Of a DNA stretch of 6,532 nucleotides, positions 5,676 to 6,532 are shown piece by piece. The position numbers and the translations under genes are program-made. The DNA comes from DASPXK01 sp035637315. GTDB lineage: Bacteria > Chloroflexota > UBA6077 > JACCZL01. The notes below the pieces were generated by a model. It was not told the DNA's origin, ran no database searches, and saw only the letters and a list, made by a program, of their open reading frames with translations. Position 1 is the first letter of the stretch. Every line of letters starts with the position of its first letter. The stretch lies in the NCBI GenBank assembly GCA_035637315.1, contig DASPXK010000001.1, positions 1 through 6,532 on the forward strand. The letters run 5' to 3'.

Positions 5676-5702
5676 GTTCTCGCGCCGAACGTCACAGGAT
5701 AG

Positions 5703-5715
5703 CCGCTCCGAGCGG
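5703..5715. promoter_or_regulatory. Palindrome in the divergent promoter region
   Basis: CCGCTC-C-GAGCGG is a 6-bp perfect palindrome with a single central base, and CGAGCGG recurs at 5726-5732. It lies in the 119-nt gap between the divergent minus-strand unit (start 5663) and the RraA-fold gene (start 5783). A dimeric repressor site is possible. With this GC content a chance palindrome is also possible. On the minus strand a weak TATCCT -10-like hexamer lies just beyond it. Confidence 0.25.
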
Positions 5716-5770
5716 TTCAGGCGAACGAGCGGCCCGCATGGCTAAGATGCTCTTTCGAATCGAGCGCCAC

Positions 5771-5776
5771 AGGAGG
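5771..5776 (+). promoter_or_regulatory. Shine-Dalgarno of the RraA-fold gene
   Basis: AGGAGG with a 6-nt spacer precedes ATG 5783. This selects 5783 over the in-frame upstream ATGs at 5738 and 5747, which have no ribosome-binding sequence. Confidence 0.8.
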
Positions 5777-5782
5777 TGCGGC

Positions 5783-6514
5783 ATGTTGACTGATGAGGCC
5801 GTGATCTCGGCCGAGCTGGCCGAGCGGCTGCGGCAGGTATCGACGGCGGTGGCGACGAGCGTGTTGGCCGAGCTGGGTTACGCCAATGTATGCATGGTTG
5901 GCGTGCGCTCGTTCACGCCAGGGGCGAGGCTGGTCGGCAGGGCGGTGACCGTCCGCTTCGTGCCGCTGCGTGAGGACCAGCGCAAGCGATTGCTCGACGA
6001 GCGCGAGCGGGGACTCTCGAGTCCCAGCCATGTTCCGTTTCACCGCGCCAAGCCAGGCCACGTCATCGTGATGGATGCGCAGGGGGATCTGAGCGCCGGA
6101 GTGATCGGCGACGTCGTGGCGGGCTACTTTCAGAGCGCCGGTGGAGTCGGGCTCGTGGTCGACGGCTGCATCCGCGACTATCCCGCGCTGAAACCGATGG
6201 GGCTTCCCTTGTTTCTCAAAGGCACCAACCCGTACGCGAGCACTCGCAACAAGTACGCCGCCGACGTCGACGTGCCGATCCAGTGTGGTGGTGTGCTGGT
6301 GCTGCCCGGCGATCTGATCCTCGGCGATGACGATGGCGTGCTGGCATTCCCGTTCGAGGTGGCCGAGCAGGTAGCCACGCGCGGGATCGAGCACGAGGCC
6401 CTCGAAGAGTTCGTCCGAGCCAAGATCGCGACCGGCGCCCCGATCGCCGACTGCTACCCGCCCAACCCTCGCATCAGGGAGGAGTTCTCACGAAGAATGA
6501 AGAATGAAGAATGA
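5783..6514 (+). CDS. RraA-fold protein, class II pyruvate aldolase / oxaloacetate decarboxylase-like, 243 aa
   Basis: Belongs to the RraA / 4-hydroxy-4-methyl-2-oxoglutarate (HMG) aldolase superfamily (also annotated as demethylmenaquinone methyltransferase-like). These are cytosolic trimers or hexamers. Visible landmarks are the N-terminal helix VSTAVATSVLAELGY (19-33), GARLVGRAVTVRF (47-59), GHVIVMDAQGD (92-102), GVIGD (106-110) and GGVGLVVDGCIRD (120-132). D110, 20 residues, then R131-D132 is an exact D-x20-R-D, the divalent-metal and pyruvate-binding motif of HMG/CHA aldolases and of oxaloacetate-decarboxylating RraA homologues. A late GDLILGDDDGVLAFP (176-190) is also typical. Pyruvate-lyase chemistry is therefore more likely than RNase E inhibition. 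The substrate is unknown and no catabolic neighbours are in the window. ATG 5783 is fixed by AGGAGG. The last residues, RRMKNEE, and the TGA stop come from a heptamer repeat, so the native C-terminus may have been altered. Confidence 0.87.
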   Translation: MLTDEAVISAELAERLRQVSTAVATSVLAELGYANVCMVGVRSFTPGARLVGRAVTVRFVPLREDQRKRLLDERERGLSSPSHVPFHRAKPGHVIVMDAQGDLSAGVIGDVVAGYFQSAGGVGLVVDGCIRDYPALKPMGLPLFLKGTNPYASTRNKYAADVDVPIQCGGVLVLPGDLILGDDDGVLAFPFEVAEQVATRGIEHEALEEFVRAKIATGAPIADCYPPNPRIREEFSRRMKNEE

Positions 6515-6532
6515 AGAGTGAAGAGTGAAGAG
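6492..6532. repeat. Heptanucleotide tandem array GAAGAAT/GAAGAGT, reaching the window end
   Basis: Three GAAGAAT units (6492-6498, 6499-6505, 6506-6512), two GAAGAGT units (6513-6519, 6520-6526) and a partial GAAGAG (6527-6532) are visible; the array may continue beyond the window. The first three units are translated as the C-terminus of the RraA-fold protein and provide its TGA (6512-6514). Because the unit is 7 nt and each junction holds TGA, successive TGAs fall in all three frames. Confidence 0.92.

Noticed and set aside
5648..5782. Upstream extension of the RraA-fold gene to 5648
   Set aside because: It overlaps the 51-aa gene start on the other strand and has no ribosome-binding site; ATG 5783 has AGGAGG at ideal spacing and starts where the family starts.
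5717..6394. Long reverse frame of 225 codons opposite the RraA-fold gene
   Set aside because: His/Arg-rich shadow with no domain features and no start signal; the forward gene explains the region.

Overview
This 6.5 kb, GC-rich window reads as chromosomal DNA from an uncultured or soil-type member of the Chloroflexota. This is inferred from three things. One gene has the N-terminal architecture of secreted Chloroflexota proteins (a 'YFSETG' start and a 'GIMHYDAG...LLLADYFKALITGEDLPADL' type block). A second carries the YLI-x-NG-x-RRW motif with an Ig-like tail. The intergenic DNA is full of heptanucleotide tandem repeats and large dyad repeats of the sort common in that phylum and in cyanobacteria. 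No taxonomic marker gene (rRNA, ribosomal protein) is present, so the assignment is tentative.

Layout. Positions 1-54 are a CCCACTG-type heptamer array, followed by a small hypothetical gene (55-405, +). After a 160-nt leader with a candidate promoter and hairpin comes a two-gene forward unit of exported proteins: a 223-aa signal-peptide/Thr-Pro linker/Ig-like protein (566-1237) and a 476-aa secreted protein with a C-terminal HExxH zinc-protease motif (1247-2677). Facing it is a run of four minus-strand genes. In transcription order they are a 51-aa two-helix membrane protein (5663-5508), a UbiA-family enzyme resembling decaprenyl-phosphate phosphoribosyltransferase (5511-4522, overlapping the small gene by 4 nt), an M50/site-2-protease-like membrane peptidase (4398-3703) and prephenate dehydrogenase TyrA (3698-2721). 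A heptamer array plus a REP-like dyad (4423-4521) splits this run into two pairs. Divergent from it is an RraA-fold gene (5783-6514, +), whose last codons and stop lie in a third heptamer array that runs off the window end.

How it fits together. The minus-strand genes look like housekeeping: tyrosine biosynthesis, a membrane protease, and a polyprenyl-phosphate sugar or prenyl transfer step in the envelope. The 4-nt GTGA overlap between the 51-aa gene and the UbiA gene, and the Shine-Dalgarno of tyrA lying inside the end of the M50 gene, indicate translational coupling within each pair. The two exported proteins are probably co-transcribed and act outside the membrane, but their substrates cannot be read from sequence.

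I do not see a clear new multi-gene system. The most unusual signals are the repeats. Three different 7-bp tandem arrays sit at gene borders, one of them coding for a protein C-terminus. A perfect inverted repeat has arms that supply the stop codons of two convergent genes. Also notable are the unlisted 51-aa gene coupled to the UbiA gene and an Arg-to-His change at the expected prephenate-binding position of TyrA.
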